A DNA stretch of 5,737 nucleotides from the NCBI GenBank assembly GCA_018383375.1, contig JAHAWW010000212.1, forward strand, positions 1-5,737, written 5' to 3'. Of this stretch, positions 5,688 to 5,737 are shown in pieces (the first letter of the stretch is position 1; each line of letters begins with the position of its first letter). Below the pieces are notes generated by a model that had not been told where the DNA came from, ran no database searches, and worked only from the letters and a program-made list of their open reading frames with translations. The stretch comes from Prevotellamassilia sp. Lineage in GTDB: Bacteria; Bacteroidota; Bacteroidia; Bacteroidales; Bacteroidaceae. The translations under genes and the position numbers were made by a program.

Positions 5688-5737
5688 ATGAACGAAGCTA
5701 TCCGCAACATGAAGACGCGCCGCAGTGTGCGCAAGTT
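5688..5737 (+). CDS. Nitroreductase-family protein, N-terminal fragment cut by the window edge
   Basis: Only the first 16 complete codons are present, reading MNEAIRNMKTRRSVRK. The RRSVRK motif close to the N terminus is the typical start of FMN-dependent nitroreductase-family oxidoreductases, where these arginines contact the flavin phosphate. Such enzymes reduce nitroaromatics, quinones or flavins with NAD(P)H; the substrate cannot be judged here. The start at 5688 has no Shine-Dalgarno sequence but an A-rich upstream stretch. It is transcribed divergently from the lipoprotein gene. Confidence is limited by the short visible part. Confidence 0.65.
   Translation, partial: MNEAIRNMKTRRSVRK

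Overview
The window looks like chromosomal DNA of a Bacteroidales bacterium, most likely Prevotella or a close relative. Three observations support this: promoter-like TAnnTTTG elements ahead of several genes, an absence of Shine-Dalgarno sequences, and two secreted or lipoprotein genes of types typical of that order (a GH20 beta-hexosaminidase and a DUF4923-like lipoprotein). The assignment rests on recognised protein families and signal types, not on a search.

Positions 1-2784 hold an AT-rich, plus-strand restriction-modification operon of the DpnII/MboI type, which recognises GATC. A probable promoter (49-80) overlaps inverted repeats and is followed by a leader hairpin. The genes then run as an alpha-class Dam-like adenine methylase (132-1043), a DpnII-like endonuclease (about 1024-1902, overlapping the methylase) and a beta-class DpnA-like adenine methylase (1903-2784, abutting the endonuclease stop). 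Both methylases would protect the host's GATC sites while the endonuclease cuts unmethylated incoming DNA. No controller (C) gene is visible.

Positions 2785-5448 are higher in G+C and lie on the minus strand. A strong hairpin terminator (2874-2923) separates the convergent methylase and hexosaminidase genes. The secreted GH20 hexosaminidase (2940-4586) is preceded by a -7 promoter element. A second hairpin terminator (4727-4777) insulates it from the upstream lipoprotein gene (4810-5448).

Positions 5449-5687 form a divergent control region. It has a minus-strand promoter for the lipoprotein gene, a tandem 21-bp repeat (5528-5569), and a -7 element reading toward a nitroreductase-like gene whose first 16 codons close the window.

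I see no radically new system. The points most worth a second look are the promoter architecture of the restriction operon, the scarcity of GATC in the flanking DNA, the gene order M-R-M2, and the tandem repeat in the divergent intergenic region.
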